Shown here: positions 34,656 to 46,736 of the stretch, in pieces | How the letters are laid out: each line of letters begins with the position of its first letter | How positions within the stretch are numbered: the first letter of the stretch is position 1 | Assembly (NCBI GenBank): GCA_001557505.1 | Contig: LSAX01000001.1 | Coordinates: 496,001-560,000 of the forward strand | Length of the DNA stretch: 64,000 bases | From: Reticulascus tulasneorum | Lineage: Eukaryota; Ascomycota; Sordariomycetes; Glomerellales; Reticulascaceae | Direction: 5' to 3' | Notes under the pieces: generated by a model | Databases searched by the model: none | What the model saw: the letters and a program-made list of their open reading frames with translations, nothing else | What the model was told of the DNA's origin: nothing | Made by a program: the position numbers and the translations under genes

Positions 34656-36067
34656 TGCATGCAGTTATCAAGAGCCTCCACTGCAGCGTATACATATATT
34701 ACAACGGAATGGTAACATCGAGAGTCCAGTATGCCATTATCCGAAGATATAATACCCCAAGCAGCTGACTCTCTCATCCAGCAAGCGGACTGAGGTTCGC
34801 CAGAGTGCAACCCATCGCTTGCCTGACAATGCAGAAGGCCAGAATCACAACGTGGCCGCCTGCCAAACGCACGAACATCAACCACATTGGTTCCAGTTGC
34901 TCAAATCTCGGCAAGAGTTTCAAAAAAGTCGACCCTCCAGCACCGAGGGTCTCTACCGAGGGACCAAAGCAGTCTTACCGACGCCGACGTCTGCAGAGCC
35001 GACGAATCATTCTCAATGAACACTTGTCCTAGCAACGCGAGTGGCTCAAGCTCACAGGAAGGCAATGGCCGCCTCGTGCTAGTCATGCCGCAGATGGTCT
35101 TCCGATTAGCGGTGAACTGACGATACCTCCTCACTGTCAGGAAAGCCTGCACGAAGATGGATAACCCCGAAGCTGACTTAGGCAGCTTGGTAAAGATGGC
35201 AACACTCTGTAGATAGTAACAAGAGTAAATCTGGCAAACCCCAATGCCATGGACTCACACTTGTGTCCTGATGCAAGCATGGTCTAGAACTAACTGGACG
35301 CTGATTCTTGACATCCGTCGCCGTTGAGAGTGGGGGTGGAGGTTGGGCAGCAGCACCAAAGACAGAGCCTAACGAAATGGATCTTGGCATTGGCCACTCA
35401 GGATCTACGACATATGCCGGAATCCTAAAACTCACCACTTACACATCAGCTGGGCGTCCATTGCCGCATGTTCTTACTATTCGCAGTATGTCGAGCGGCT
35501 TGGTAGCACGAACTACTGGTGAAGCAACCAAATGTCGATTTGACTTAACACATCTGTCTCTCATTATGGCACTTGTCACAGCCGAGATCAAAGGTGCCTT
35601 ACCGTTCCGAGAGGAGCTGGTGAGATAGCTGGTAGATGCGCTCATTGGACATGGATGCGATGATCACATCTCACAGTAGCACGAGACAGACCCTTGGTTG
35701 CAATTTCTGCAATTCTGTCTAGTGTTTAACTGACGTCTGACTAGAGGATTCAACCCTCAAGTGCGCTGTGTCCGTGCCAAATCATGCCAATGCTGCAGCA
35801 AAACCCAAACCAAACCAAACCAACTCTCAAGGTATTAAGCGTTCTGCGTCATGAACTCGAACTCTGGTCTCAAGAGCCGAGGATCTCACCATCTGTCAGG
35901 CAATAATGTGATCCCGTCCACTAGATGTTGATCGAAACTGTTTGCCACATTCAAGCAGGTAGCGCTGCTTCCCAATTCTTCCCATTCTCTTGGGCCGAGA
36001 CAACTTAGTGAAGGACTTTGTGAGTGCAATGCTTCCAGGGGCATCTGAAACGACAGCCGGAGGTCTT
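34656..36067. other. Intergenic region; no supported gene
   Basis: Short ORFs on both strands without domains. It was searched for a small partner gene to the caspase-like protein and none was seen. Confidence 0.4.
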
Positions 36068-37123
36068 CTAGTTCACCGGAAGATTATCAACAGCCTTTTG
36101 GTCCGTGCCCCACTCCAACTCGATCAGTCTTTCTCGAGCCTGATACAAGAATCGGTAGGCAGTCTTGATGGTCCCGTCACTAACGCCGGCGACAGCGGCA
36201 ATGTCCTTCGACGTGCGCGGTTCACCCATGAGATGGGAAGCCATATAGATGCAGGCTGCAGCAACAGACAGGGGTGATCGACCAGCGAGCTCGGAAACAC
36301 TGGCCGTCTTTCGCGCTAGAGCTCGCGAGACGTTCTCGATCTTCTGAGAATTGCGGAAATTGAGATTCGAGCAGAATCGTGTGCAAAGATCTTCCGCACT
36401 AGTAGAAGCAGATGCTTTGTACCCATCGAGATTCTGCAGAACACCACCGGCTCGGGGGTTGTCATTCTTAATCTTTTGAAGGAAGGATTCCAGTTGCTTG
36501 AAGACCCGTCCAATCTCCTTTTTTGTCACGTGTGTGACCTGGAAAATCTCGCGGAATGTACGTCCAACACCTGTTTGTCGGCAGGCGATGAAGATGCAGC
36601 CTGCAATAACTGCTTCTTGCGGCTTGCCTTTCATGAAGTTGTGGTCCCATGTCAACTTGAAAATGTGCTTGGCTGCATCTGCAACGTTCTTGCCCAGATT
36701 GATGCTGTCACAGAATGCACCAATCTCTTTGTAAGCCTGCATAAGCGACTTGGTAGCCTTGTCTTGTTGGGACTTGTTCTGGATGCGGGCCAGGTTCTTG
36801 TGATCTTTGGTCTCGGAGAACGCGATACTGGTTTCGAGTTGAGATCCGTTGAGAAGAGGATTCGCGGAATCACCCACACGAGACGGGTCATCGTTACCCT
36901 GATCGTCATTGGCAAAGGTACGCCACTCGGAACGGGTATCAATGATACGCTCTCCAACGACAAGGCCGCAGGAGGTGCAAACCATGTCGCCAGAAGAGAA
37001 TTCCTCCGTCAGATTGGGAGGGTATTCCTTGCAGTCAGGGCAGGTGAGAACCATATTCAAATCTTCCTGAAATTCGGCGGGATTGCCATTTTCATCATGA
37101 CCGGGGGCGGTCGGACCAAGCAT
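36068..37123 (-). CDS. sua7: Transcription initiation factor IIB (TFIIB)
   Basis: A single exon of 351 residues, the usual TFIIB size. An N-terminal zinc ribbon has Cys28-x2-Cys31 and Cys49-x2-Cys52. Next comes the B-finger region with DTRSEWRTFANDDQGNDDPSRVG, which reaches toward the RNA polymerase II active site. Two cyclin-like repeats follow (about residues 125-215, with GCIFIACRQTGVGRTFREI, and 245-335, with SPLSVAAACIYMASHL). TFIIB bridges TBP on promoter DNA and Pol II and sets the start site. The frame stays open for 67 codons upstream, but it lacks any ATG before 37123, so this ATG was chosen. A 5' intron or upstream exon cannot be excluded. The protein is conserved and essential; nothing in its neighbourhood modifies the call. 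Confidence 0.95.
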   Translation of the reverse strand: MLGPTAPGHDENGNPAEFQEDLNMVLTCPDCKEYPPNLTEEFSSGDMVCTSCGLVVGERIIDTRSEWRTFANDDQGNDDPSRVGDSANPLLNGSQLETSIAFSETKDHKNLARIQNKSQQDKATKSLMQAYKEIGAFCDSINLGKNVADAAKHIFKLTWDHNFMKGKPQEAVIAGCIFIACRQTGVGRTFREIFQVTHVTKKEIGRVFKQLESFLQKIKNDNPRAGGVLQNLDGYKASASTSAEDLCTRFCSNLNFRNSQKIENVSRALARKTASVSELAGRSPLSVAAACIYMASHLMGEPRTSKDIAAVAGVSDGTIKTAYRFLYQARERLIELEWGTDQKAVDNLPVN

Positions 37124-38559
37124 CTTCGGTTCGTACGCCTTCGGCGTGTAGATGTTATTTATTTCGTCGAAAACCTTTCGATGTCTCTTAACCTCCTTCT
37201 TTCTTCGCCGGAGTTGGTGGCGCTTGCTAATCACAGCCTTGAAGGTTGTAGGATCTCGGGTAGGTGATGCTGTTTGGACCCAGAGACGGTCAGTTGCAAG
37301 TTGAACGAAGAGTGGCGAATGCACTTTGGCGGTGGTGGAGGAATGTGATTAATATTCCGATTAGATCGCCTAAAGTGACGATCTGGAAGGACTTCGACGA
37401 GCCTGTAGAGAAAGGTGGACTCGATGACGAGAGGCTTTATACTCGACGAACTCAGCGATGATTTGATTGTTTATTGTCTATATAAGGGGTTGGTCGCGAA
37501 AGCGGACACAGAATGCGCTCGGTGAATTGCCTAAGGACAAGGAAACGTGAGTGGGAGGTTCTGACTTTCGACAGAAAGTTCTCTCACTGATGCAGCGACG
37601 ATGACGGAGCCGCGGACTGATGGTGAAGCGAAGGTGAAAAGGAAAAACTCTGCCAGCCGATCAATTTCTACCAGTGAAGGCGTCTGGAGGAGTCGAGCAA
37701 CTCCAGATCAACGAAAAGTCGGCGTCGAAGTCGTTTGTGCTATCGCTCGAGGAAGTAAACCGGCAACTTTGAAGAGCTTTACGGCGAGTGCGGACGATCT
37801 TCTGGCGGCGAGAGAGTGACAGGAGTGGGATGAGAGGGGGATGGTTGAGGTTGTCTCGGATGTCGAGGTGACGAGAATCTTATCGCAGGCAGGAGGCGAA
37901 GGTTTGGGGTTGAGTCAGCTGACCCACTTTTCTGGAAAGTGCGGTACTCACGTGCCGGATCCGTAATTCCTGTTTGCATCAGCCAAGGAATCTGGCGGAA
38001 GTTTCCAGCCTTATTAGTACGGAGGCCCCCGAATTTGTAAGATCCTTGCACGTAGGAGTCTCGTGTAAGTTAAGGCAGCGCAGGTTATCTAGCCATTGAG
38101 GCATACAGTACAGCAGTATTCTCGTATCAAGGATATTGCAGATCATAGATTGATAAGATGGTACGCTAAAATAGACTCTGGCTTCCACCAGTTCGCCCCG
38201 CAAAGCCTCTCTTTCGCTAATTAATACCGACTGCAACATTGAAGAGCCAGCCCTATGGCTTGGCTTGATCTGACTGTCGGCTCCGAGGGCAAGGCCATCT
38301 CTCGGGAAGGATAGCGAACTTCAGTCAGACGAGTATATCAATATGTATACTTCAATTACACTCTTTGGGTATCAATACATGAAGTGCATAAAGCCATCAT
38401 TGCCTCGGCCCTGGATTTTGTCCAGTTGACCGAATCCCTAAACTCCCAAATTTCCAATACGAATCACCCGGGTTATGTACTGGGCGATCGTTCTCCACCG
38501 TTTTCGCCTGCAACAAACGCCGGGTCTATCATGTAAACTTTCCAGAGCTTGATCTCTGC
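37124..38559. other. Intergenic region; TFIIB promoter side
   Basis: No gene could be supported. A 72-codon ORF at 37601-37819 (plus) and an 86-codon ORF at 37979-38239 (minus) lack domains and context. Confidence 0.4.
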
Positions 38560-39210
38560 TCAGGACAAGTGGGCTGGCTGCAAGTCCGAAGGCGCGGGGT
38601 GCAGCACTTCAGACCAGTCATCGTTGCTGTGTTCGAACATCGGGAGCCTTGGCAGCGGTGACGAGGGTCGAGGTTGCAGAAGAGGGCTCCGACTTGGAGA
38701 TACAGTTCTTGACCGGGGTGGAGGCGGAAGGTCTCGCTCCTCCCATCGAGGTTGAGTGGATGCAATACTGGGAACTGAGTTGGACCTATCTCGCCCTCTG
38801 CTGACCACCGAATCTTGCGAGTAGTTCCTCGAGTGTGAATTCTGTCGCATTTCTGGAATGTCGAAAATGTCGCTGACTTGGCTGTTTGTTCTCGAGCTTC
38901 GAATCGCTAGCGACTTGCGGATCATGATGCTTCGTTGGAGTTCCTCTTCTTGAAGCCGTTCCAGGGAGCTCATTTTCCTCCTCCGCGCGAACTCCTTGCG
39001 GCTCAGGTACGGATCCTTCTTGCATGCTTCTTGGTATTGTTGACCTCGTTTCCGGTCGACGAGGAGGAAGATGCCAATCGCCACGACTGCCGCCCCGCTG
39101 ATGGCGGCTATGATGATCAGAACAGTTGTGGTGTTGGCGGATGGTGCCGGTGCATTCACATCAGGCGTCCCCCCTACCATATCCTCGCGAACTGCGATGA
39201 ATGGTGCCAT
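38560..39210 (-). CDS. Single-pass membrane protein of unknown function
   Basis: A single exon of 216 residues from an ATG. One strongly hydrophobic segment (TTVLIIIAAISGAAVVAIGIF, about residues 27-50) is followed by a basic stop-transfer patch (DRKRGQQ). The short N-terminal part before it would lie outside or in the lumen. The cytosolic part has a charged helix (ARRRKMSSLERLQEEELQ) and a long Ser/Arg/Pro-rich disordered tail with many possible phosphorylation sites. No enzymatic domain is visible. The layout is common among fungal membrane-anchored adaptor-like proteins. Supporting evidence is the long ORF with a membrane segment placed where an anchor should be; no family was recognised. 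Confidence 0.6.
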   Translation of the reverse strand: MAPFIAVREDMVGGTPDVNAPAPSANTTTVLIIIAAISGAAVVAIGIFLLVDRKRGQQYQEACKKDPYLSRKEFARRRKMSSLERLQEEELQRSIMIRKSLAIRSSRTNSQVSDIFDIPEMRQNSHSRNYSQDSVVSRGRDRSNSVPSIASTQPRWEERDLPPPPRSRTVSPSRSPLLQPRPSSPLPRLPMFEHSNDDWSEVLHPAPSDLQPAHLS

Positions 39211-41588
39211 AGTGCAGAGTCCGGATACGTGTGTTGACGTTGAGTAATCTGAGGATGAGGTGCATTCGGGATACCAAGCGAGGGCATCACCATTTCAACC
39301 ACCATGCATGCAAGTCAGATCTCTCTGACTGGACAACCCCCGGGGCGCGGCGGATGTATTTATCAAATCTCTGCCCCCCAGATCCCAATACAAAACTAAT
39401 GAGACAGAAGCACAGGGCAATGCTCCTAGTGGGTGGACGATTTGCAATAGTGCCCTACTTTCGTTATGCATCGGGGGGAGGGTGAGTGGGTGCTATTATT
39501 GGCCGCATTTCATTACGAGCAGGCTCCCTACACCATGTTTCGCAGCAATAAGGAAACACTCCGCCCATCCACTAGTGCGTCCCGACCGCGAAACCTTCTC
39601 CCCCCGTCCGATAACTGTGCCTGTGAGCATTGCAGGGGGAGGATTGTGGCGCTGACGGGACTGATCTACAGCCTCCACCACATTACCACCTGGGGGTCGC
39701 CAGTCTGCCCAATGGTATTGAATCTTGGTCCACTGATCTAAAAGGACCCGCGAGGCGAAGCCCGCCTGCCTCATGCACGCACTTTAGACGATGTTTCCCA
39801 AACTTTTCGTAACAGAGCGGGAGTGTCTTTGTACTTCGGCTTATTTATTCTTCCCTGCTTTTTTTGCCTGAAGTTTCGACTTCCAAAAATGTCACATTGC
39901 CGGGATCAGGTCTAGGGATACACTTCCACGCATTGTTCGGCCACGTATTTCCCACGGTTGTGTAATTATCGGCTGGGATCCCGTCCAAAGCTGCCTTCAT
40001 CTTGTGCGGACGCCATGGCTACCCCCCTCGTGCCCCTTCACTTTTCAGCGGGTGACTCTAATACGGACAGTTCTGCGAGGCACTGTCTGGCACAGGCTGG
40101 CGCATCCAAATGCTTTCTCATGCACGCGCTATTCCTTACTAGGCAATCCCCGACGAGTGTATGCTGTGTCGAACTGCTCTCTAAAATTGATGGCTGTAGG
40201 TGACGATCATCCCCTCTAGCTGCGGCTGAGGCGACCTTGGTCTTGTGTGGAACGCAATTGTCATGGGCAGGGCAGTTGGATCCCTTCTGCATAACCTTTG
40301 GATAGTCGAACGCCCTTATTGAGGAGACGGCCATGAAAATGTCAAAGTTGTCTTACACACCCATGATTGCTGACAGCCCGCACTCTTCACCCTGTAAGGG
40401 ATAGCGGACGCCCTCACAGCCGCTATTGGGCTGAATCTGTGGCACCTGAGAGGGAGCGCTCTCGACCGAGGAGGAGGCACACAGAGATGAAGGGAGACAA
40501 GTCCAGTGAGCAAATCGGGCAACTCGTTCCACACTTGTTTAGACGCGGTTCACGCCCCCTTGCGATCGTCATAAAGATGCAAAGTTTAATGCAGTCAGCT
40601 TCATATCTCGCTGACCAAGAATCCTTCTTTAAGTCGCCCGCGGTCTGTAACTACCGTACGCTGTGTCCGCGGTAGTCGCGAGTACATCGCTTGGCAACCG
40701 AATCTCAAGCCTGAATAACAAAAGACGGGAGGGGTCATATGGAAGGATGCCCGCGGCAGTGCGGGATTCATCCAGGCGCTGGGCTCCTCTGGCCGCGTTA
40801 GAACTGGCGCTGGCTAGCGGGACGAAACTTCTACATGTTGGTCTTGTCGGTGCTGACCAGCTTGGTGCCAAATCATTGTTAGGAAACGTCCGCCTTGGTT
40901 TCTTATGTCCCTTGCCATAGTAAGCAGTGAAGATGTTGGCGGTACCAAGATCGTTGAGTTCATAGAGTGAGCCCACGCCAGCCCCATGAACTTCGCGGGG
41001 TCGAATACGACCGTGGGAGAGGCACAGAAATGCGATCATGTGGGTAATTTAGCAAGCAGACACTGCCACTGGTTTGGAGGGTGCATTCATTGCCAATGCG
41101 ATATTGGGATAGTCAGCCCTGCTGGTCAAGGCAGCTTCGCGTATCACATTATATCCATCCTTCGCCCCGTTGCCATCCAAGGGTCGCCATTCTCGATTGG
41201 ATATGATCCAACATCCCTATCGACAACCCTCATATCTTGAACAGGATGCACAAACCCTCTCTCTCCGGTGACTTACGGAGGGAAGGCGAAGATTTGCCGG
41301 GTCCTTGCCGGTAAGGTGAAGGAGTCTGGGGAATTGATCCTTCTGGTGCGCTGTCGGGAATCCTTAGGTAGTGGGGTCTAGTAACTTATCAGTGAGCGCT
41401 AGTGCCGAGGTCCACTGTGTACGGACTACCGTAATTAAACTGTACCAAGATGAAATAATGCTACGCCATCACTGCGACTAACCCCAGGTTTTCTCGTAAG
41501 CCGAGGCTGGGGATTTCGGCTTCCATGACACCAATGCTGTCATCTGTACTAGTAGTCTGACTTTTACCTGGATCCAACCAGAGCAGCA
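39211..41588. other. Intergenic region; no supported gene
   Basis: About 2.4 kb with only short patternless ORFs on both strands. The right end should include the promoter of the CoA-transferase gene. Confidence 0.4.
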
Positions 41589-43152
41589 ATGTACATCACC
41601 GGGTTCAGACTTCCATTCCGAATAGCTCGGTGTTTCCGAGCGCCGGAGGGCCGGGCACAACAATGGCGACCAACAACTTGGCAGCGGTATTCGACGGTTT
41701 CTGGTAGCAAACTGCCGTTGGACGGCTATCGCGTGCTGGACATGACGAGAGTCTTGGCTGGGGTAAGAGTTATCGATAAAAGATCCCTCCGTCGTCCTAC
41801 GCAGGCCTGCTGATTGGCAGTACAGCCATATTGCACGCAGATTCTGGGAGACCTTGGGTGAGCCGGCTATCGTGGTCCAATAGCTATCATTCGAGGCACT
41901 GATGATGGTGGCAGTGCCGAAGTGATTAAGGTTGAGCACCCCACAAGAGGAGACGATACTCGAGCATGGGGGCCACCTTATGCCACGTACAAACCAGGCT
42001 CGAGCCATGAAGGTCCTGGTGAATCCGCGTATTTCCTGGCTGTGTGCCACCCTCCACCCGGAGTGTACAGGGTTATGGACTGATAGCCCAATAGGTGAAC
42101 CGGAATAAGAAATCCCTCGGTCTAAACTTCCAACATCCGGAAGGTGTGAAAATCCTCCACAGACTGGTGTCCGAGTGCGATATTCTTGTGGAAAATTACC
42201 TGCCTGGCACACTAAAGAAGTACCAGCTCGACTATGAAACTATCCGTGCCATTAACCCGCGTCTCATATATGCCTCTATCACGGGATATGGCCAAACAGG
42301 ACCATACTCCCAGCGGGCGGGTTACGATGTGATGGTCGAGGCAGAGTTCGGTCTCATGCATATCACCGGTAGCCGGGATGGACCGCCGGTCAAGGTCGGA
42401 GTTGCAGTGACGGACCTGACCACGGGATTGTACACTAGCAACAGCATTCTGGCTGCCATAATTGCGAGGGCAAAGCATGGGAAGGGTCAGCACATTGATG
42501 TTGCGCTCAGCGACTGCCAGACTGCCACGTTGGCGAACATTGCTAGCAGTTGCTTGGTCAGTGGGGAGAGGGATTCTGGGAGATGGGGCACCGCACATCG
42601 TGAGTAGCATCAAATCACGCGCAAGGCGGTATCTAACATTCAGCAGCATCAATAGTCCCATATCGATCTTTCAAGACCAAGGACGGAGACGTCCTCTTCG
42701 GTGGAGGGAACGACCGCCTTTATGGGATTCTCTGTGATGGCCTGGGCCGACCAGAGTGGAGAGAAGATGCAAGATTCGTCACCAATGCCCAGAGAGTCGC
42801 CAACAGGGATGAACTAGAGGAGATGATCGAGAATATCACCACGACGAAATCGACAGCAGAGTGGCTAGCAGTCTTCGAAGGTAGGGGTATGCCATACGCA
42901 GCGATCAACGATGTCCAAGAAACACTTAACCACGAGCATACGAAGGCTCGAGGGATGGTGGTGGAAATGGAGCACGACCAGTGCGGACCACTGAAAATGG
43001 TCAATACTCCGGTGAAGTACTCAGAAAGCGAGCCGAGCATTCGGACCGCACCACCAACGTTGGGCCAGCACACTGTCGAGGTTTTATCGGAGCATCTAGG
43101 TATGTCGGAGACTACGATTCAAATGCTTCAACAAAAGGGGATAGTCAATTGA
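41589..43152 (+). CDS. Mitochondrial CaiB/BaiF-type (family III) CoA-transferase, SUGCT-like
   Basis: Five exons (41589-41762, 41826-41857, 41915-42041, 42095-42599, 42647-43152) sum to 447 residues. The N-terminal 40 residues are Arg-rich and free of acidic clusters ([19 protein letters not shown]), a mitochondrial presequence. The family III fold follows: [20 protein letters not shown], the Asp-Leu-Gly segment encoded by a 32-nt exon, [26 protein letters not shown] and [17 protein letters not shown], then [17 protein letters not shown] near the C-terminal domain. The enzymes move CoA between carboxylic acids through an aspartyl-CoA thioester. The closest functional match by motif is succinyl-CoA:glutarate CoA-transferase (human SUGCT), which acts in lysine and tryptophan breakdown in mitochondria. 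A formyl-CoA-type specificity is also possible. No neighbouring gene belongs to the same pathway. Confidence 0.88.
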
Positions 43153-43719
43153 GGCTCAGATGCACAATTTTCTGAGTAGGGAGTGCATTCTATCGAAGTC
43201 GAAAAGCAGCTCATGCATGACAATGTTGTTGCACTGTAGATTTGGGTCACATATAGATTAAATCCAACGCCTTGCTGAGAACGAGAAGGACGGACGCCTA
43301 AATTGTTTGGGCGACAATACCTACTGCAATGACCCTTGAATGAACTCTGTTTCAATAGGTTCAAGATATGTTGACTCGTGGGACTTCAGGAGCTGCCTCT
43401 ACTGAGGTACCTAACTACGGGGAGGTGCACGGCCAGAGAGTCACGTGCTCTTCACGTGGTTTCGCGCGGTGTCTTCAAGCACCTTGAGTTTCCTTAGGTG
43501 AAATCTTTCGCGTCCGCGATTCTCCTTTCCATCATTATTTTGCTCGTGTATTTATTGGCGAGGTTCAATTGCTCTGCCAGGATTGTGTATCTATTCCCTC
43601 TCAAGTGAGTATCTTGTCTTGGAAAGACTTTGTTGAATGATGTCTCTAACGAAACTCTTCAAGATCCCGATGGTGGCCTGCCATGAAACTTGATCAGTCG
43701 CATTTGTAAAGGAGCCAAA
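43153..43719. promoter_or_regulatory. Intergenic and promoter region of the PHD-finger gene
   Basis: A gene-free stretch of about 570 bp between two plus-strand genes. TCACGTG at 43441 and another CACGTGG at about 43455 are E-box-like CACGTG elements, the type bound by bHLH factors such as Cbf1. Their use here is untested. Confidence 0.45.
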
Positions 43720-45242
43720 ATGTCAAATTTCAGGTCCATCAATCAATTTGGCACTGTAATTAGGCCAGAGGAGGAGATCGCGGCTTTCCGAACGCAATTA
43801 GGCTCTCAAAATGGAGCCGACGACACTTCAGGCCTGCCCCCAGGCATGCCAACACCAAAGGAGGAAGCTCCCAGCACTCCAACCTCAATACCGCCATATC
43901 TCCTTCAGTTTTCTGCATCCACTGAGATGATTTTGAACCGCATGAAAGAAAATAGCGCAAGCCCGAGTGTGCTTTCTTCAGGACGACTTGCATCCGCTGT
44001 CCAGCCAGTCACGGTCACCTACGAGGATGTCAAGCGACGGCTGGTGCAAAACCTCAACACGTCTCTTACTATGCCCATGCCATCGCCGCCCGCCACCGCA
44101 CCTTATCTTGCGAACCACACAGCGGGCTCTGCTGGACCCGAAATCGTCGCGGGGACGAAGAGGAAACGACCGGAGGAAGGCAGAAATGGTATGCAGGGCG
44201 GCCAGACATCTGCTTTTACCGGGCCCAGCGTTTCACAGATCCCTATGAAGCCCATTTCCAGACCTCTGGTCCGGAAAAAGAAAGCACGAGATGATGGTAT
44301 ACGGCGATGTGCCAAGTGCGAACGGCTGACGTGGACGGCCAACAACGTTCTGGTCACATGCCCCGCCTGCGAAGACTGCTGGCATCAAAAGTGCCACGAA
44401 CCGGAGATCAATGACGAGGTCTTGAATAACAATTTGCGCTTTAAATGTACCACTTGTATTACGGAGGAGCAGGAGATGGCAAAGTATCGGGAGGCGAAGA
44501 TGGAACAGGCAGGTTGGAAGCGGCAGCATGAGATTTCCAAGTTACGTGAGAAGCGCCTAGCCTCTTTGCCAGTATTCAACAAGCCAGAGATGATCGGTTT
44601 CGGAGCAGGAAACGCTGGTTATGAAGCCGTATGGGATACTACCCATGATATCACGTTTTAGGTCTTGGCTGACGATTATCAGAGAGCGGAATACTTCTCG
44701 TCGCTGCGAAAGACTGACTTGTTGAATCTTTTATCTTTCTGCGATCAGCTCCAGCCCGACTTGCTGGTCGACATCCTTGTCTCGGTGTCCAAGAAGCACC
44801 CGGACTTTCCAATATTCAACTCCCCAGATTGGGCACAGCATAAGACGGTGAGCACTGCCATTGTTCGAGAACAGAAAAGGGAACTAATTGGCAGCAGGCT
44901 GGTTCAAACAGCCCCATGACCCAACCGCGGAGCCACGGTGCTAGTTCGGCCAACGGGCACCTCACTGCGCCAACGGTGAAGGCGCCAAAGCAGCGACCGA
45001 AGAGCAGCGCTATCAAGAAGATCCTCAAGCATGTCCCAATCGTGGAAGCAGTCGACGCCATCTTGGACGATGACGACATCCTACCAGCCTCATGGCCAAA
45101 GCCCGGCCACGGCCTTTACGCACGGCTTCCACCTGAAAGAGAAGATGTGATGCATCTTGTGGATGAGAATGACGAGGAAGCGTTCAGCCATTTCATGGTT
45201 GACAAGTTCGGGAAGCAGATTATGGAGCCGGTGCAAGGATAG
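43720..45242 (+). CDS. PHD-finger protein
   Basis: Three exons (43720-44628, 44683-44847, 44898-45242) sum to 472 residues. The N-terminal 190 residues are Pro/Ser/Thr-rich with a KRKR-type basic patch. The PHD finger at about residues 198-255 shows the C4HC3 order: CAKC, CPAC, WHQKC (His then Cys) and CTTC. PHD fingers read histone tail methylation state. A helical, Lys/Glu-rich segment and the motif AEYFSSLRKTDLLNLLSFC follow. After that come a basic linker and an acidic, helical end. The in-frame TAG at 44659-44661 lies inside a good intron (GTATGG donor, GGCTGAC branch, TATCAG acceptor), so the two ORFs are one gene. The frame and the leucine-patterned continuity support this. A specific complex cannot be named. 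Confidence 0.8.
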
Positions 45243-45792
45243 AATCTCGCAAGCTCGAGCGATACACCTGGTTGAGCTAGGACGAAAGGACATGCAAGTG
45301 CAGCTGGGATCTGTCCAGTCCCAAAGGAAGGACATCCGGCTCACGTAGGGCCGAAAGACTCGAGCCGCTGTGGTTCTGAAGATGGGGCACACTCTCAGTG
45401 TTGTAATATCCTTAGCGAGAAGATAGTGTAATGGTGGACGATACCCATAGCTTCGCTGCATGAAATGGACTTCTAATGTCATATCTCCAGGACCCTAGCA
45501 TCATACTCTGGGACTGATCGAGTCCATCAACTCGCGTTTAGCGACCGATTGCAAGGTTCAATAGTGCGCAGTCATTCTTTAGGATGAAGCGAATGCTTTG
45601 TGGCACACCATGACAACCGCGATTACTTCTTGATATAACGTGTTCACTGCATGAATCGTCAGTAGATGGTCAGGTGGGTCAGTTTACTTGTGGCGACATC
45701 CTACGCATTTCCAACCAGTCAAGATAAACAAGCCCATCTAGTAGATTTCTTACAAGTTTGCATTATCATTAAGTATATATAAAAAGCTATCA
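45243..45792. other. Convergent 3' intergenic region
   Basis: Lies between the 3' ends of the PHD-finger gene (+) and the four-span membrane protein gene (-). Nothing else was seen. Confidence 0.4.
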
Positions 45793-46736
45793 TCATCGCG
45801 CAGTGACGGCGGGTGCTCGGCCAACGCTCGACTTGTCCTGCGTCGATGATACGCTGCTAGCCTTGTTATGTGCGCGGCTTTGGCCGAGTGAGATGGCATT
45901 CCCAGCTTCCTGTCGGTGGAGTCCCGCCTCAAGATCTGTCTGTCTCCGATCCTGGCCGCTTCCCCGTCTGGTGCTGGCGCTCCCACGCCTACGGCCCCTC
46001 CCGCAACATGTTGCGATTGCCATCGCGTATCGAACGAGCTCGGCGCCGAACTGGGCTCTGTAGGCGACAATGACGGCGAGATTCCAGACCCTGTTGGAGT
46101 TATGGTTAGTCCATTTCTCACAGAGGTGGGACGACGCGACTTACCCCAGTAGCCACAGGAAAAGATACACCATGTGCCAGGTCCATGGCTCGGAGAGACC
46201 CCAATATGTATAGCCGGCGGGGAATGCCCTTCCAACTGCTATATACAACATGAAGATGGCAAGGTATCCAATTCCCAGCCCTAGCCTCAGGAACAACGCC
46301 CAACCCATCCACTGTTGGTTGTAGTACGCCAGAGATGTGAAGTCGAGCATGGTATCGAAGCTGAGGAGGACAATCAATGCAATGGCTTCGGGTCTGCACC
46401 ATACAGTTAGCAGGGATCGGTGTCATACAGGTCCTAGAGTTCTTACCCAGTCGCGACCAGTAGCGCATTCGTCGTATTGTTCACGAAGAAAGCCATGATC
46501 AAGAGAAGGAACATGCTCGCCACGATATGGAGCAAGTCGTTCGTTATCCGCACGGCGAGCAGGAAGACAGAATGCCGCTCCTCCATCTCTTCCGAGACTA
46601 TGGAGTTCCGCGGGGTGTACTCTTGCATTGGGCTCGGCTCTCGATGCCCTGCCATCCGCGACTGCCGTATTATCGTGGTCCTGCCTGTGGGAAGAGGAGA
46701 AAGGTTCAGCGGGGGTGGTCGATGGCCCCGTGCCAT
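45793..46736 (-). CDS. Four-span membrane protein of unknown function
   Basis: Three exons (46736-46447, 46393-46145, 46090-45793) join in frame to 278 residues. After a Pro/Arg-rich N-terminal tail of about 55 residues come four hydrophobic segments: LHIVASMFLLLIMAFFV, ALIVLLSFDTMLDFTSLAY, LGIGYLAIFMLYIAVG and WHMVYLFLWLLGVWNLAVIV. The C-terminal 70 residues are polar and basic. The start at 46736 is the first ATG; the frame is open upstream only from a TTG. The spacing of the helices resembles small tetraspan or MARVEL-like proteins of fungal membranes, but no diagnostic motif is present. It overlaps no other gene and is convergent with the PHD-finger gene. Confidence 0.65.

Noticed and set aside
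34656..36067. Possible partner gene (gasdermin-like or NLR) beside the caspase-like protein
   Set aside because: ORFs on both strands were inspected. None exceeds about 106 codons or shows a matching pattern.
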